DNA of 64,000 nucleotides. Origin: Alphaproteobacteria bacterium (lineage in GTDB: Bacteria > Pseudomonadota > Alphaproteobacteria > SMXP01). The translations under genes and the position numbers were made by a program. The notes beneath the pieces were generated by a model, which was given only the letters and a program-made list of their open reading frames with translations, searched no databases and was not told the origin of the DNA. Numbering within the stretch: the stretch's first letter is position 1; each line of letters starts with the position of its first letter. The stretch spans positions 1 to 64,000 of the forward strand of contig JANQLI010000129.1 of assembly GCA_028280675.1 (NCBI GenBank), in the 5' to 3' direction. Shown piece by piece: positions 1 to 8,640 of this stretch.

Positions 1-55
1 CATTGATCTCGGGGGGATAGAGAGGGGGAGAGGTTTGGGGTTTTCTTTCGTGATA

Positions 56-166
56 TTAAATCGCCATCAACCCACGGGTCGCGGCATCAAAAACAGCAAT
101 GACAAGAGCAAAGGTGAACGCAGCCGTCGCGCTGATGGTCGTAATCTGTGTCACAGTTTTCAACAT
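56..166 (-). CDS. Small single-pass membrane peptide (36 aa), unknown
   Basis: This short reading frame begins MLKTVTQITTIS and ends RGLMAI. It has a good Shine-Dalgarno sequence (GAAGGAG) about six bases before its ATG. The middle (roughly residues 12-27) is a hydrophobic Ala/Val/Phe/Ile run, which predicts one membrane span or an uncleaved signal anchor. It lies downstream of the tetR terminator and has its own plausible promoter at 224-252, so it is probably an independent transcript. I do not recognise the family and assign no function. Support is ribosome-binding site, promoter and hydrophobic pattern only. Confidence 0.5.
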   Translation of the reverse strand: MLKTVTQITTISATAAFTFALVIAVFDAATRGLMAI

Positions 167-223
167 GGTTTTCTCCTTCACAGTCTTTCGGCGCGGACAT
201 CCAACCCCGGCCTGTTGAGACTG

Positions 224-252
224 AATATAGGTGAAGCTTGAAAGAAAAACAA
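224..252 (-). promoter_or_regulatory. Candidate sigma-70 promoter of the 36-aa peptide gene
   Basis: Reading the minus strand there is TTGTTT (247-252), a 17-base spacer, then TATATT (224-229), close to the -35/-10 consensus. It lies about 60 bases upstream of the peptide start. The spacing is ideal, but the assignment is by eye. Confidence 0.4.
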
Positions 253-278
253 TAAATATTTTTCATATTATTCACTTT

Positions 279-292
279 TCACGAAAACGTGA
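279..292. promoter_or_regulatory. Short perfect dyad TCACG-AAAA-CGTGA
   Basis: A 5-bp perfect inverted repeat with a 4-base spacer lies just upstream of the candidate promoter of the small membrane peptide. It could be an operator. No matching regulator is identified. Confidence 0.2.
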
Positions 293-316
293 TCATAATA
301 ACAGATCAAAATCAGC

Positions 317-340
317 AAAAAAATGGAGCACGATATGCTC
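317..340 (-). terminator. Intrinsic terminator after tetR-family gene
   Basis: On the minus strand GAGCA (340-336) and TGCTC (330-326) form a short stem with a 5-base loop, followed after two bases by seven consecutive T residues (323-317). It lies about 40 bases after the stop of the TetR gene, as expected for a rho-independent terminator. The stem is short, so strength is uncertain. Confidence 0.55.
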
Positions 341-377
341 TCACCCTCTAAAACAGCAATGATATTAAAAGGTTAGG

Positions 378-989
378 CTACGTGGCGCTATTATCAGCCG
401 TTTCACGCGGTTCAAGGCCACTCATAAATAAATCGAGCAAGGCGATGAGCTCCAGCTCAAGTTTTTCTAAGGAAAGTGGGGAATGCATCTGCGGCAAGCG
501 GAATTTCATGGTGGCTGCCTGCAGAACCTTAGCCGCTTGCATGACGTCAGGAATATCGAACTCTTTATTGGCATTCCCTGCAGCCAGAATCTCAGAAATC
601 AGTGATTGCTCGCGCCCCATCAGCCATTCGGAAAACTCCACCCGCTCACGGCTGATAATATCGGCAATTTCCTGCATTTTTGGCTCTTCTGCGAGGGTTT
701 TATACCCGTCGCGCAGCTCATACAGAAAGTAAGCCCTTAAACGCTCTTGAGCCGACTGCGATGTATCTCGCGCAATTGCACAGACGCAATCAAGCTGATT
801 TTCCACGTGATATTTGGCAATTTCCTCGGCAATATCGAGTTTTCCATCAAAATAACGGTAAAGATTGCCCGGCGACATCTTGCAGTCCTTGGCAATCTCA
901 GACATCGTGGTCTTGCCGAATCCATAATGGGCGAAGCGTTTACGCGCCGCTTCCACAATGGTTTCGCACATCTGGTTTTTCTTAGGCAT
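378..989 (-). CDS. TetR/AcrR family transcriptional regulator
   Basis: The 203-aa protein has the TetR N-terminal DNA-binding domain. Residues about 8-55 include ARKRFAHYGFGKTTMSEIA and a recognition helix ending in SPGNLYRYF, the classical TetR signature. The C-terminal helical part would bind an unknown ligand. The gene is divergent from gpsA and a near-palindrome that could be its operator lies between them. An AAGGAG sequence directly abuts the ATG, which is unusually close for a Shine-Dalgarno. The next in-frame ATG (residue 7) has no better signal. The family call is secure; the target and ligand are unknown. Confidence 0.85.
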   Translation of the reverse strand: MPKKNQMCETIVEAARKRFAHYGFGKTTMSEIAKDCKMSPGNLYRYFDGKLDIAEEIAKYHVENQLDCVCAIARDTSQSAQERLRAYFLYELRDGYKTLAEEPKMQEIADIISRERVEFSEWLMGREQSLISEILAAGNANKEFDIPDVMQAAKVLQAATMKFRLPQMHSPLSLEKLELELIALLDLFMSGLEPRETADNSAT

Positions 990-1020
990 CTCCTTAAAAT
1001 GCCCTCTCAGTAGTAAATAA

Positions 1021-1035
1021 TCAATGATTCATTCA
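1021..1035. promoter_or_regulatory. Candidate TetR-type operator between tetR and gpsA
   Basis: TCAATGA-T-TCATTCA is a near-perfect inverted repeat (6 of 7 positions) with a one-base centre. It resembles TetR-family operators of the TGAATGA-N-TCATTCA type. It lies 32 bases upstream of the tetR start and 45 bases upstream of the gpsA start, so it could control either or both. Confidence 0.35.
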
Positions 1036-1079
1036 CAAATTTGTTACTTATCCACAGAAAATGGAGTGGCAGGAGGCCT

Positions 1080-2087
1080 ATGAGCACAGAAAAAACGCCC
1101 TATCAACGCATCTCTGTGATCGGTGCTGGCGCCTGGGGGACGGCGCTTGCCTCAGTGACCTGCCGGGCGGGACGCAGCGTCACCATATGGGCCCTGGAAG
1201 CAGAGGTCGTCGAGAGCATTAATCAAAACCACGAAAATAGCACCTACCTCGCAGGTGTTGCCCTTCCCGAATCACTGCACGCGACACAAGACCTGGATCA
1301 TCTAGACACGACAGACGCCATCTTGATGGTGGCCCCAGCTCAGCATGTGCGCACCGTCTTGAAAAACATTCACCCGCACGTCAAAAAAGGCACACCCATT
1401 GTCCTGTGTTCAAAGGGCATTGAGACGCGCACTGGGGAAATGATGACCGATGTGCTGGCCGATGAAATTCCAGGGGCTGTTCCGGCAGTCTTATCCGGAC
1501 CAAGTTTTGCCAAGGATGTCGCCATAGGACTTCCAACCGCCGTAACCCTGGCCTGCGCCAATACACACGTGCGAGAAGCCTTGGGAGCCGCCATTGGCAT
1601 ACCAACATTTCGCGTCTATCAATCAGACGATTTGATTGGCGCTGAAATCGGCGGAGCGGTCAAAAACGTGCTCGCCATCGCCTGCGGCATTGTTGAAGGA
1701 CGCAACCTTGGAGAAAGCGCCCGCGCCGCATTGATTGCGCGCGGCTTTTCCGAGATCCGCGCCTTTGCCAAGGCCATGGGCGGTCAAAAAGAAACCCTTG
1801 CGGGTCTGTCGGGTCTTGGCGACCTGATCCTCACTTGCTCCAGCCGCCAATCACGGAATATGTCGCTCGGCCTCGCGCTTGGGGAAGGGGCCACCCTCGA
1901 CGACATTATGGCGGCACGCAACACAGTGGCCGAAGGTGTGCACAGCGCGAAAGCGGTTGTGTCACTGGCCAAGCAACATAAAATCGACATGCCCATCAGC
2001 GACGCTGTCGCCGGTATTGTTGGCGGGCACATAACAGTTGATGAAGCGATTGAGAACTTGCTCAATCGCCCGTTTAAAGATGAATGA
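1080..2087 (+). CDS. gpsA: Glycerol-3-phosphate dehydrogenase [NAD(P)+]
   Basis: GpsA reduces dihydroxyacetone phosphate to sn-glycerol 3-phosphate in the cytoplasm for phospholipid synthesis. The N-terminal Rossmann motif VIGAGAWGTALASV is clear, followed by the family segments VLSGPSFA, the catalytic-lysine region GAVKNVLAIACGI, and AGLSGLGDLILTC. I chose the ATG at 1080 because a strong AGGAGG lies just upstream; this gives 335 aa, normal for the family. An upstream in-frame start at 1041 would add 13 unconserved residues. A YciI-like gene follows closely on the same strand, so the two may be co-transcribed. Confidence 0.95.
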   Translation: MSTEKTPYQRISVIGAGAWGTALASVTCRAGRSVTIWALEAEVVESINQNHENSTYLAGVALPESLHATQDLDHLDTTDAILMVAPAQHVRTVLKNIHPHVKKGTPIVLCSKGIETRTGEMMTDVLADEIPGAVPAVLSGPSFAKDVAIGLPTAVTLACANTHVREALGAAIGIPTFRVYQSDDLIGAEIGGAVKNVLAIACGIVEGRNLGESARAALIARGFSEIRAFAKAMGGQKETLAGLSGLGDLILTCSSRQSRNMSLGLALGEGATLDDIMAARNTVAEGVHSAKAVVSLAKQHKIDMPISDAVAGIVGGHITVDEAIENLLNRPFKDE

Positions 2088-2114
2088 TCGCGTTACTAAA
2101 GGAAATCTCAATCT

Positions 2115-2402
2115 ATGTTATTTGTCATATACTGCCTCGACAAACCTAACTCTCTGAAGATTCGCTTGGCCAACCGCGACAAACACCTTGCATGGATGAA
2201 TGAATATGAGCAGCTTAAACTTGCGGGGCCATTCCTGTCAGACGATGGCAAAAGCATGATCGGCAGCATGCTTGTTATCGAAGCTGACGATCTGGACGCG
2301 GCAAAAGCCTGGGCCACGAATGACCCCTATGCTAAAGCAGGCCTCTTTCAATCCGTCACCATCCATCCGTGGAAGCATGTTTTAGGCGCTGCGACACTAT
2401 GA
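2115..2402 (+). CDS. YciI-like small protein
   Basis: The 95-aa protein shows the YciI ferredoxin-like fold pattern: MLFVIYCLDKPN at the start, a central RDKHLAWM containing the conserved histidine, a GPFLSDDGKSMIGSMLV strand region, and DPYAKAGLF near the end. Family members are small dimeric proteins with a proposed but poorly defined enzymatic role. An AGGAAA Shine-Dalgarno precedes the ATG. Its stop overlaps the start of the Rieske gene (ATGA), indicating translational coupling. The family call is firm; the substrate is unknown. Confidence 0.85.
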   Translation: MLFVIYCLDKPNSLKIRLANRDKHLAWMNEYEQLKLAGPFLSDDGKSMIGSMLVIEADDLDAAKAWATNDPYAKAGLFQSVTIHPWKHVLGAATL

Positions 2403-2785
2403 GCGCATTTATGGATCAACATTGGTCAAAATGGCCCGGCGCGCCCGCACCCGGCACCGTATTGTATAAGTTTTCTGACCTCAAAAACCTTGAATCACGG
2501 GGGTTTGTCTTTGGCAAAGGCAGCAACCGTTTTGAAATGTTTATTGTCCGCAAGGACGACAACATTTTTGGTTACATCAATGCATGCCCCCATATCGGCT
2601 CCCCGCTTGAGTTCATGCCAAACCAATTTCTTAATTTGGATAAAACACTAATCATGTGTGCGACACATGGCGCACAATTCGAAATTGATAATGGGTTATG
2701 CGTCATTGGTCCGTGCAAAGATCAGCATCTCCCTCCTGTGCCCGTCGCCATTATAGGCGATGATGTCGTTATTGAAGATGCCTAG
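2399..2785 (+). CDS. Rieske [2Fe-2S] domain protein
   Basis: The 128-aa protein is essentially a lone Rieske domain. The cluster ligands are visible as CPH (in NACPHIGSPLEF) and CATH (in LIMCATHGAQFEI), spaced as in Rieske ferredoxins. It would carry electrons, perhaps to an oxygenase, or serve as a small redox subunit. The ATG overlaps the YciI stop by four bases (ATGA). The luciferase-like monooxygenase begins 11 bases after its stop, so the three genes form a tight operon. A longer frame starting at 2369 would lie inside YciI and is not needed. Confidence 0.88.
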   Translation: MSAFMDQHWSKWPGAPAPGTVLYKFSDLKNLESRGFVFGKGSNRFEMFIVRKDDNIFGYINACPHIGSPLEFMPNQFLNLDKTLIMCATHGAQFEIDNGLCVIGPCKDQHLPPVPVAIIGDDVVIEDA

Positions 2786-2796
2786 GAAGAATGGCC

Positions 2797-3825
2797 ATGC
2801 AAATTGATATTGTCCTCGAACCGAATGCTGACGCGCAGACCTTTGGCGAGTTGGCCGCCCTTGCGGAACATTATGGTATTGGGACGATTTGGACCGCCAA
2901 TCACCCGGCCGCACGCGATCCCTTCATGGCCTTTACCGGTGTGGCGCAGGCCACCCGTAATGTGCGCATGGGACCTGTGGCCGTGAGCCCCTATGAACTG
3001 CATCCTCTTAAGATGGCGAATGCGCTGTTGACCTTAGAAGAAATGTCAGAGGGCCGCGCCAGCATCGTCATCGGCGGTGGTGGAGGCACAGCCATTGCTA
3101 TGGGCCTTAAAGGCGGGCGACAAGATATGTTCCCGCGCATGGTGCGCGGTGTGCGTGAATGTGTGGAATTTCTCAAACAAGTCGGCCCGGATACACTGAC
3201 GACTTACACTGGTGAAATCTGGTCAATCAGCAATTACTGTCCTGCATGGGCACCTCAAACCCAACCCCACATCTATGTTGCCGCCAGCCAACCGCAAATG
3301 CTTCGCATGGGCGCACAGGTTGCTGACGGCATCATGATGAGCGACATCACCCTGCCGCTTGTTGACGACGCAATCACCACGATACGTCAAAGTTTAGATA
3401 AACATGGACGCGACACACAAAGCTTCCGCATCAACAATCTCTATACATGGCACGTCAAACAAGACCGGAACGACGCTTATCGTGAAGCGCGCCGCAAACT
3501 TTGGGTGCGCGGCATGTTATGGCCGTTTTATATCTCACCCTTCTTGAGTGATGATGAGACCGCGCTGGTCCAAGACAAAATGGACAGCTTTATTCAAGCT
3601 TACGTGACTGACAGTCCGGAGATTCCGGATGTGCCCGATGACATCGTGACGAAACTGGTTGATAACCTGACCTTCGCAGGCGATTATTCTGATATTGATC
3701 GCTTCATTGCCGATATGAAAAAATTTGAAGCCGCCGGACTCAATGAATTCGCGTTGCGGCTTTATGATGATCCGGCAGAGTCGATTAAGCTCATCGGGGA
3801 ACGCGTTGTGCCCGCACTCGGGTGA
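2797..3825 (+). CDS. Luciferase-like (LLM class) flavin-dependent oxidoreductase, copy 1
   Basis: The 342-aa protein has the bacterial luciferase / F420-reductase TIM-barrel pattern, including EHYGIGTIWTANH, VAVSPYELHPLKMANALLTL, EGRASIVIGGGGGT and AAGLNEFALRLYDD. It is a flavin- or F420-using monooxygenase or dehydrogenase of unknown substrate. The ATG at 2797 has AGGAAG about eight bases upstream and gives MQIDIVLEPN, matching the start of its paralog (11601-12635). An ATG two codons earlier is also possible. It is the last gene of the YciI-Rieske run and converges exactly on the creatininase gene with no gap. Confidence 0.85.
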   Translation: MQIDIVLEPNADAQTFGELAALAEHYGIGTIWTANHPAARDPFMAFTGVAQATRNVRMGPVAVSPYELHPLKMANALLTLEEMSEGRASIVIGGGGGTAIAMGLKGGRQDMFPRMVRGVRECVEFLKQVGPDTLTTYTGEIWSISNYCPAWAPQTQPHIYVAASQPQMLRMGAQVADGIMMSDITLPLVDDAITTIRQSLDKHGRDTQSFRINNLYTWHVKQDRNDAYREARRKLWVRGMLWPFYISPFLSDDETALVQDKMDSFIQAYVTDSPEIPDVPDDIVTKLVDNLTFAGDYSDIDRFIADMKKFEAAGLNEFALRLYDDPAESIKLIGERVVPALG

Positions 3826-4575
3826 TCATCTGGCGTTTAAAAAGGCTTTATAGCTTTTGGATAAGCTCTTCACAGACGCGTCCATAATCTTCTCACCCAA
3901 CTCCACTGTTGCCAAACTTGGGTCCGAGCCAATACGTCCATCGGGAAAACGGCGTTTATAATCTTCTGCGTCTTTGATGGGACCATTTGGCGCGATCTTC
4001 GGCGTCATCGTCACATCTTTGACGGCTTCAGGATACGCATAATAGGTCAGCGAGACTTCGGACGGTGTGGCATGGGCCCCATGCCCTTGGGGAAACATCT
4101 TGTTACACAAATCAAAAATGCCAGGGAGCTCCCACCAATTTTGCAGATAACACGTGAGCGGCGCGCCAGAGGGATCGTTCGCATCTAAACTCCATTGCGC
4201 ATAAATCTCCGCAAAGGCGGCATTGATCGTGGGGACATTCCCGCCATGCCCATTCAAGAAATAAAAATGGGTAAAGCCATGCTTATAGAGCGAGTTCACC
4301 CAGTCCATTATCGCCGCCATCATGGTGGAAGGACGCAAGGTAATGGTGCCCGCAAAAGCCATATGATGCTGCGCACAGCCGACATTAAAAGTCGGTGCAA
4401 TCAAGACATCATCCTCTGCTCCCATACGCTTGGCGATTTCTTCCGGACAAATGACATCCGTTCCCAGCAGGCCATTCGGTCCATGTTGCTCGGTCGAGCC
4501 AATCGGTATGATGATGCCTTTGCTGTGTTGCAAATAGCTCTCAACGTCTTGCCATGTCATCAAGTGGAGTTGCAT
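3826..4575 (-). CDS. Creatininase-family amidohydrolase
   Basis: The 249-aa protein matches the creatininase family of metal-dependent amidases. Metal-site motifs are visible: IIPIGSTEQHGPNGLLGTD near the N-terminus, FLNGHGGN in the middle, and GHGAHATPSE later. Members hydrolyse cyclic or linear amides such as creatinine and formamidopyrimidine. The stop codon abuts that of the convergent luciferase-like gene. The start has no strong ribosome-binding site. It lies 35 bases downstream of the small putative DNA-binding gene, so the two may be co-transcribed. Family certain, substrate unknown. Confidence 0.88.
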   Translation of the reverse strand: MQLHLMTWQDVESYLQHSKGIIIPIGSTEQHGPNGLLGTDVICPEEIAKRMGAEDDVLIAPTFNVGCAQHHMAFAGTITLRPSTMMAAIMDWVNSLYKHGFTHFYFLNGHGGNVPTINAAFAEIYAQWSLDANDPSGAPLTCYLQNWWELPGIFDLCNKMFPQGHGAHATPSEVSLTYYAYPEAVKDVTMTPKIAPNGPIKDAEDYKRRFPDGRIGSDPSLATVELGEKIMDASVKSLSKSYKAFLNAR

Positions 4576-4610
4576 AAATCGATTGTATTTCTTATTTCAG
4601 AAAAGAAACA

Positions 4611-5111
4611 TTAAAATAAACCACGGGTCAAACGTTGCCATTTAGAAACAGCCTCAATCTGCCGCATAAACTCTCTACTATAAACATGGCCACCTAAAAC
4701 ATTCGCCATATGATTTGAAATGTCTTGCTGCTCACGAGACGTAAGCTGACCCAATGCTACTTGGGCATTCGCAAAACTCTCATGAAGACTATTAAGGCCC
4801 GCCAGCTGCCTAACCATTGACTTAGGCATTATAGAGCCCCCAATTACTTGGGCAAGATCATTCAACGCCGAAGAGTGGTGCATGCTTCTAATATTAGAAT
4901 TACGGACCTCTGTACGCACCTCTGATTGCCCCTTACGCTTTTTCCATTTTCTATTTATGCGCCGGTACATAGTATCATCCGACTGCACACATACGCCACG
5001 AACCAATTCCGCAACACTCAAACCCTGTTTCTTATCTGATAACTCCTCCATAGCTATCAAAATACTTTCATCGTCAATCTCTGGGCGACCGGGGCTTCTT
5101 TTTGCTGCCAT
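4611..5111 (-). CDS. Small putative DNA-binding protein, unknown family
   Basis: The 166-aa protein is basic at the N-terminus (AAKRSPGRPEIDDES) and has a segment around residues 30-60 (LSVAELVRGVCVQSDDTMYRR) that reads like a helix-turn-helix followed by a very basic stretch, RKWKKRKGQ. The rest is predicted helical. The start at 5111 is supported by a strong AAGGAGG about five bases before it; the in-frame start at 5150 has none. The gene is visibly AT-richer than its neighbours, which suggests later acquisition. DNA binding is inference from composition and pattern only. Confidence 0.6.
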   Translation of the reverse strand: MAAKRSPGRPEIDDESILIAMEELSDKKQGLSVAELVRGVCVQSDDTMYRRINRKWKKRKGQSEVRTEVRNSNIRSMHHSSALNDLAQVIGGSIMPKSMVRQLAGLNSLHESFANAQVALGQLTSREQQDISNHMANVLGGHVYSREFMRQIEAVSKWQRLTRGLF

Positions 5112-5205
5112 CTTTACCTCCTTAAAGTCTTGTATTGGGCTAAGAATCATTAGCTAACTTGAATTAGATCAAGTCAGGTCTTTGTCGTCTACGTATTTAA
5201 TTAGC

Positions 5206-5219
5206 GGATAATTTTATCC
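5206..5219. promoter_or_regulatory. Palindrome GGATAA-TT-TTATCC upstream of acs
   Basis: A perfect 6-bp inverted repeat with a two-base centre sits about 125 bases upstream of acs, in an AT-rich gap. It may be an operator for acs or for the divergent small gene. No regulator is identified. Confidence 0.25.
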
Positions 5220-5342
5220 AGGGTGCAGTGCAGCGGACAAAATTACGCCTCTCCTGGCTTCCATGAATAAAATTCCCAATTGCATTCTCGAATGACCTAA
5301 TCATAATGCCGTTGAATACTCGCCCGATAGGAGATCCCATAC

Positions 5343-7286
5343 ATGCACGAGAATGACCTTTACCCCGTAAGTGCTGACTGGGCCGCGCGTGCCCATGCGG
5401 ATAAAGCTGTTTACGAGGAGATGTACAAACACTCCATCACAGATCCAGACGGGTTTTGGGGTGAGCATGGCAAACGGATTAACTGGATCACGCCTTATAC
5501 CAAGGTGAAGAACACCCATTATGGCACGGATGATGTCTCTATCAAGTGGTATGAAGACGGCACATTAAACGCCTCAGCCAATTGCATCGACCGGCATTTA
5601 GACACTCGCGGCGATCAGGTGGCCATCATCTGGGAAGGGGACGACCCAAATGATGACGCCAAAATCACTTATAAAGACCTCCACGGCCATGTGTGTAAGT
5701 TCGCCAATGTGCTGAAAGCGCAAGGGGTGCAGAAAGGCGATACGGTCACCATCTATATGCCGATGATCCCGGAAGCTGCTTACGCCATGTTGGCCTGCGC
5801 GCGTATTGGCGCCGTGCACAGCGTTGTCTTTGGTGGTTTTTCGCCAGACAGTCTTGCGGGGCGGATTGATGATTGTCAGTCGGATTTTGTCGTCACCGCT
5901 GATGAAGGCGTGCGCGGCGGCAAAGCGATCCCGCTCAAAGCCAATACGGACGCCGCTGTGGCACAATGCGATCACGTGAAAAAAGTCATCGTGATCAAAC
6001 GCACCGGTGGCGGCGTGCAGATGCTGGAAGGCCGTGATGTCTGGTATCACGATGAAGTCGCGAAGGTCTCTGCTGACTGCCCGCCCGAAGAGATGAGCGC
6101 GGAAGATCCGCTCTTTATCCTTTACACCTCGGGCTCGACCGGCAAACCCAAAGGGGTGCTGCACACCACGGGTGGCTATATGGTTTATGCCTCCATGACA
6201 CATCACTATGTCTTCGATTATCATGATGGCGACATTTACTGGTGCACGGCGGATGTCGGTTGGGTCACCGGGCACTCTTACATCGTTTATGGCCCGCTCG
6301 CCAATGGCGCGACCACACTGATGTTTGAAGGCGTGCCGAACTACCCGACTTTTTCCCGCTTTTGGGAGGTGATCGATAAACACCAAGTGAACATCTTCTA
6401 TACTGCGCCCACAGCCATCCGGGCGTTGATGCGGGAAGGGGACGATCCTGTCACATCCACATCGCGCGCCTCTCTGCGTTTGCTTGGCACAGTCGGTGAG
6501 CCGATCAACCCGGAAGCCTGGATTTGGTACAATGATGTGGTGGGCGACAAACGTTGCCCCATCGTCGATACATGGTGGCAAACGGAAACCGGCGGCATTG
6601 CCATTACACCGCTGCCTGGCGCAACAGACCTGAAACCAGGCAGCGCCTCTAAACCCTTCTTCGGCATTCAGCCGCAAATTTTGGATACGGATGGCAATGT
6701 GCTCGAAGGCGAAGCGGAAGGAAACTTGGTGATTGCCGATTCCTGGCCGGGGCAAATGCGCACCGTGTTTGGCGATCATCAACGTTTCATTGAGACATAC
6801 TTTAAAATGTATCCCGGCAAATATACGGCGGGTGACGGCTGCCGCCGTGATAAAGATGGCTATTACTGGATTACTGGCCGTATTGACGATGTGATCAATG
6901 TCTCAGGCCACCGCATGGGGACAGCGGAAGTGGAGAGCTCCCTTGTCTGTCATCACAATGTCGCCGAAGCCGCCGTGGTCGGTTACCCGCATGACATCAA
7001 AGGCCAAGGCATTTATGCTTATGTGACATTGAATGTGGGTGATGACCCATCCGAAGAGCTGCGCCAAGAGCTGGTGCAGTGGGTGAGGAAAGACATCGGC
7101 CCAATCGCAAGTCCCGACAAAATTCAGTTCGCGCCGGGCCTTCCCAAAACCCGCTCTGGCAAAATCATGCGCCGCATCCTGCGCAAAATCGCCGAGGATG
7201 ATTTCTCAAACCTTGGCGACACGTCAACGCTCGCCGACCCCAGCGTCGTGGATGACTTGATTGAGAATCGGCAGAACAGGCAATAA
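5343..7286 (+). CDS. acs: Acetyl-coenzyme A synthetase
   Basis: The 647-aa enzyme activates acetate to acetyl-CoA through acetyl-AMP. All adenylate-forming signatures are present: the P-loop [29 protein letters not shown], the hinge [13 protein letters not shown], and the C-terminal [15 protein letters not shown], whose second-last motif lysine is the residue acetylated in known Acs proteins. The length is normal. The ATG has AGGAG about nine bases upstream. The gene stands alone, with 231 bases of upstream DNA holding a palindrome at 5206-5219. Function is secure. Confidence 0.97.
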   Translation: MHENDLYPVSADWAARAHADKAVYEEMYKHSITDPDGFWGEHGKRINWITPYTKVKNTHYGTDDVSIKWYEDGTLNASANCIDRHLDTRGDQVAIIWEGDDPNDDAKITYKDLHGHVCKFANVLKAQGVQKGDTVTIYMPMIPEAAYAMLACARIGAVHSVVFGGFSPDSLAGRIDDCQSDFVVTADEGVRGGKAIPLKANTDAAVAQCDHVKKVIVIKRTGGGVQMLEGRDVWYHDEVAKVSADCPPEEMSAEDPLFILYTSGSTGKPKGVLHTTGGYMVYASMTHHYVFDYHDGDIYWCTADVGWVTGHSYIVYGPLANGATTLMFEGVPNYPTFSRFWEVIDKHQVNIFYTAPTAIRALMREGDDPVTSTSRASLRLLGTVGEPINPEAWIWYNDVVGDKRCPIVDTWWQTETGGIAITPLPGATDLKPGSASKPFFGIQPQILDTDGNVLEGEAEGNLVIADSWPGQMRTVFGDHQRFIETYFKMYPGKYTAGDGCRRDKDGYYWITGRIDDVINVSGHRMGTAEVESSLVCHHNVAEAAVVGYPHDIKGQGIYAYVTLNVGDDPSEELRQELVQWVRKDIGPIASPDKIQFAPGLPKTRSGKIMRRILRKIAEDDFSNLGDTSTLADPSVVDDLIENRQNRQ

Positions 7287-7309
7287 TTTTTACCTTACCT
7301 ACATTATCT

Positions 7310-7882
7310 TTATTCAGCACTAGATAAATAGCGCTGCAGAGAAAATAGTGTTTCTTCTAAAGAAACTTGAACAGCTTTCTCGATGGCTTCTTCTGCTGCA
7401 GGGGGGCAGGTACCACTTTCTATAGTTGATCGCACCTCGCGCATACTTTGAGTGTTAAAAGATACAGTCGTCCCATCCGCTTTCAAACCCGAAATGCGTC
7501 CATTCACAGTCGCGTCGGCTTTGCAGGCCGAAGTCATTGAACTGGCCATAAAGCAAGCCACATGAAGATGCGACAACTCGACATCAAGTAATAAATTACT
7601 CTCATTGAATTTTTCTTGCTTTGAAGGACCAAAGGCTTGTTCAATAAGCCCCCGGGAGGCAGATTGCAGATCAACATGAAAAGTATTAGCACTGCATAAA
7701 GCTGAAACTGGCTTTATGGTCATTTGGAATGACTGAAGGGAGTCAGGTTTAATAGAATAATTTTGCAATGTGGTGCGCGAAACATCCATTTGAGGTGATA
7801 ACGCCTGAAAAGACTCTGGTGCCACCGTACCTGTGCAGCCCACTAAAACGAATGCAATCGCTATAAATTTCTGACTTTTCAT
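7310..7882 (-). CDS. Predicted lipoprotein, unknown family
   Basis: From the ATG at 7882, which is preceded by a GGGGGT ribosome-binding site, the 190-aa protein begins MKSQKFIAIAFVLVGCTG. That is a signal sequence with a lipobox (VLVGC), predicting a lipidated envelope protein. The mature part has several cysteines (SALCSANTF, VACFMASSMTSAC, GTCPPA) that could form disulfides. I do not recognise the family. It is divergent from a second lipoprotein gene and both are AT-richer than acs and argG on either side. The longer upstream in-frame start has no signal support. Confidence 0.7.
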   Translation of the reverse strand: MKSQKFIAIAFVLVGCTGTVAPESFQALSPQMDVSRTTLQNYSIKPDSLQSFQMTIKPVSALCSANTFHVDLQSASRGLIEQAFGPSKQEKFNESNLLLDVELSHLHVACFMASSMTSACKADATVNGRISGLKADGTTVSFNTQSMREVRSTIESGTCPPAAEEAIEKAVQVSLEETLFSLQRYLSSAE

Positions 7883-8021
7883 ATTACCCCCAATGAAAGA
7901 ACCACCAATCAAACTTACAGAATGCATGTAACTATTAGTAGAGAACATTAACAGACTTGCAAATAAAGTGCAAAATGCTACCATAGAGCACATTTCATTG
8001 TTAATTTTTATGGGGGGAAAA

Positions 8022-8582
8022 ATGAAATATCAACAAACAGGCGTAGTTTTAAAGTTAAAATACATAGTAGCAGCTTTAATATTATCAACCATAGCATCAT
8101 GTGCACCGAAAACAGTACAACCAATTTCTGCTGTGCCAGTTGAAGTGTCACCCACTCTTGCATATTCAAATGTTGATGTCACATTTGATCAACAAGTCAA
8201 AAAATCTGAAAGCATTGAGGAAAGCATACGTAATGGCTTTACAGAGGCTATAGCTGATTTCCGCATTGACGATGATGCTCCAGCAGCACTACGCAATGTT
8301 GATCTCAAAGTTGAAATTGACGGCTTTCGCATGGCTAATGCCGCACTTACGTTCCTATTAGGTGACACAAGTCAACTAGCAGGAACTGTAAAGGTTTTGG
8401 ATTCCGAAACTAAACAAGAATTAGGGTCTTACTATGTTGACAAAATCATTTCTGGCGGCGGCTTACTAGGAATGGCTATGAATCAATCAGAAACAGCTCT
8501 TGCCAAACAGTTTGCAAAAGAGTTTTTCAAAGAACTCGGCAAAGAATTTATTTCACGCAGAAGCAGGCAACGAACCAAATAA
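8022..8582 (+). CDS. Predicted lipoprotein, DUF4410-like
   Basis: The 186-aa protein begins with a positively charged N-terminus and the hydrophobic stretch YIVAALILSTIASCAPK, a lipobox with Cys as the lipidation site. A GGGGGAAAA ribosome-binding site supports the ATG at 8022. The mature part has a conserved-looking FLLGDTSQLAGTVKVLD segment and a basic C-terminus (SRRSRQRTK). The overall shape recalls DUF4410-type lipoproteins, but that is a weak match. It is divergently arranged with another lipoprotein gene across a 139-base gap, so the two may share regulation. Confidence 0.68.
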   Translation: MKYQQTGVVLKLKYIVAALILSTIASCAPKTVQPISAVPVEVSPTLAYSNVDVTFDQQVKKSESIEESIRNGFTEAIADFRIDDDAPAALRNVDLKVEIDGFRMANAALTFLLGDTSQLAGTVKVLDSETKQELGSYYVDKIISGGGLLGMAMNQSETALAKQFAKEFFKELGKEFISRRSRQRTK

Positions 8583-8608
8583 AGAATCATATAAAACGAC
8601 GAACTGTG

Positions 8609-8629
8609 GCCCTCTAAAATCAGGAGGGC
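8609..8629. terminator. Weak hairpin between convergent genes
   Basis: GCCCTC (8609-8614) and GAGGGC (8624-8629) form a 6-bp stem with a 9-base loop between the lipoprotein gene and the convergent argG. There is no T-run on either side, so terminator function is doubtful. Confidence 0.3.
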
Positions 8630-8640
8630 TCATAGCGCAA

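Noticed and set aside
35..241. A 68-aa plus-strand frame at the window start
   Set aside because: It is rich in Arg/Ser without domain signals and covers the better-supported minus-strand peptide gene and its ribosome-binding site.
1048..1056. Perfect DnaA box TTATCCACA
   Set aside because: It is a single site between tetR and gpsA with no AT-rich unwinding element or further boxes seen nearby, so it does not indicate an origin.
5598..6782. A 394-aa antisense frame opposite acs
   Set aside because: It lies wholly inside the conserved acs gene and shows no domain pattern or ribosome-binding site.
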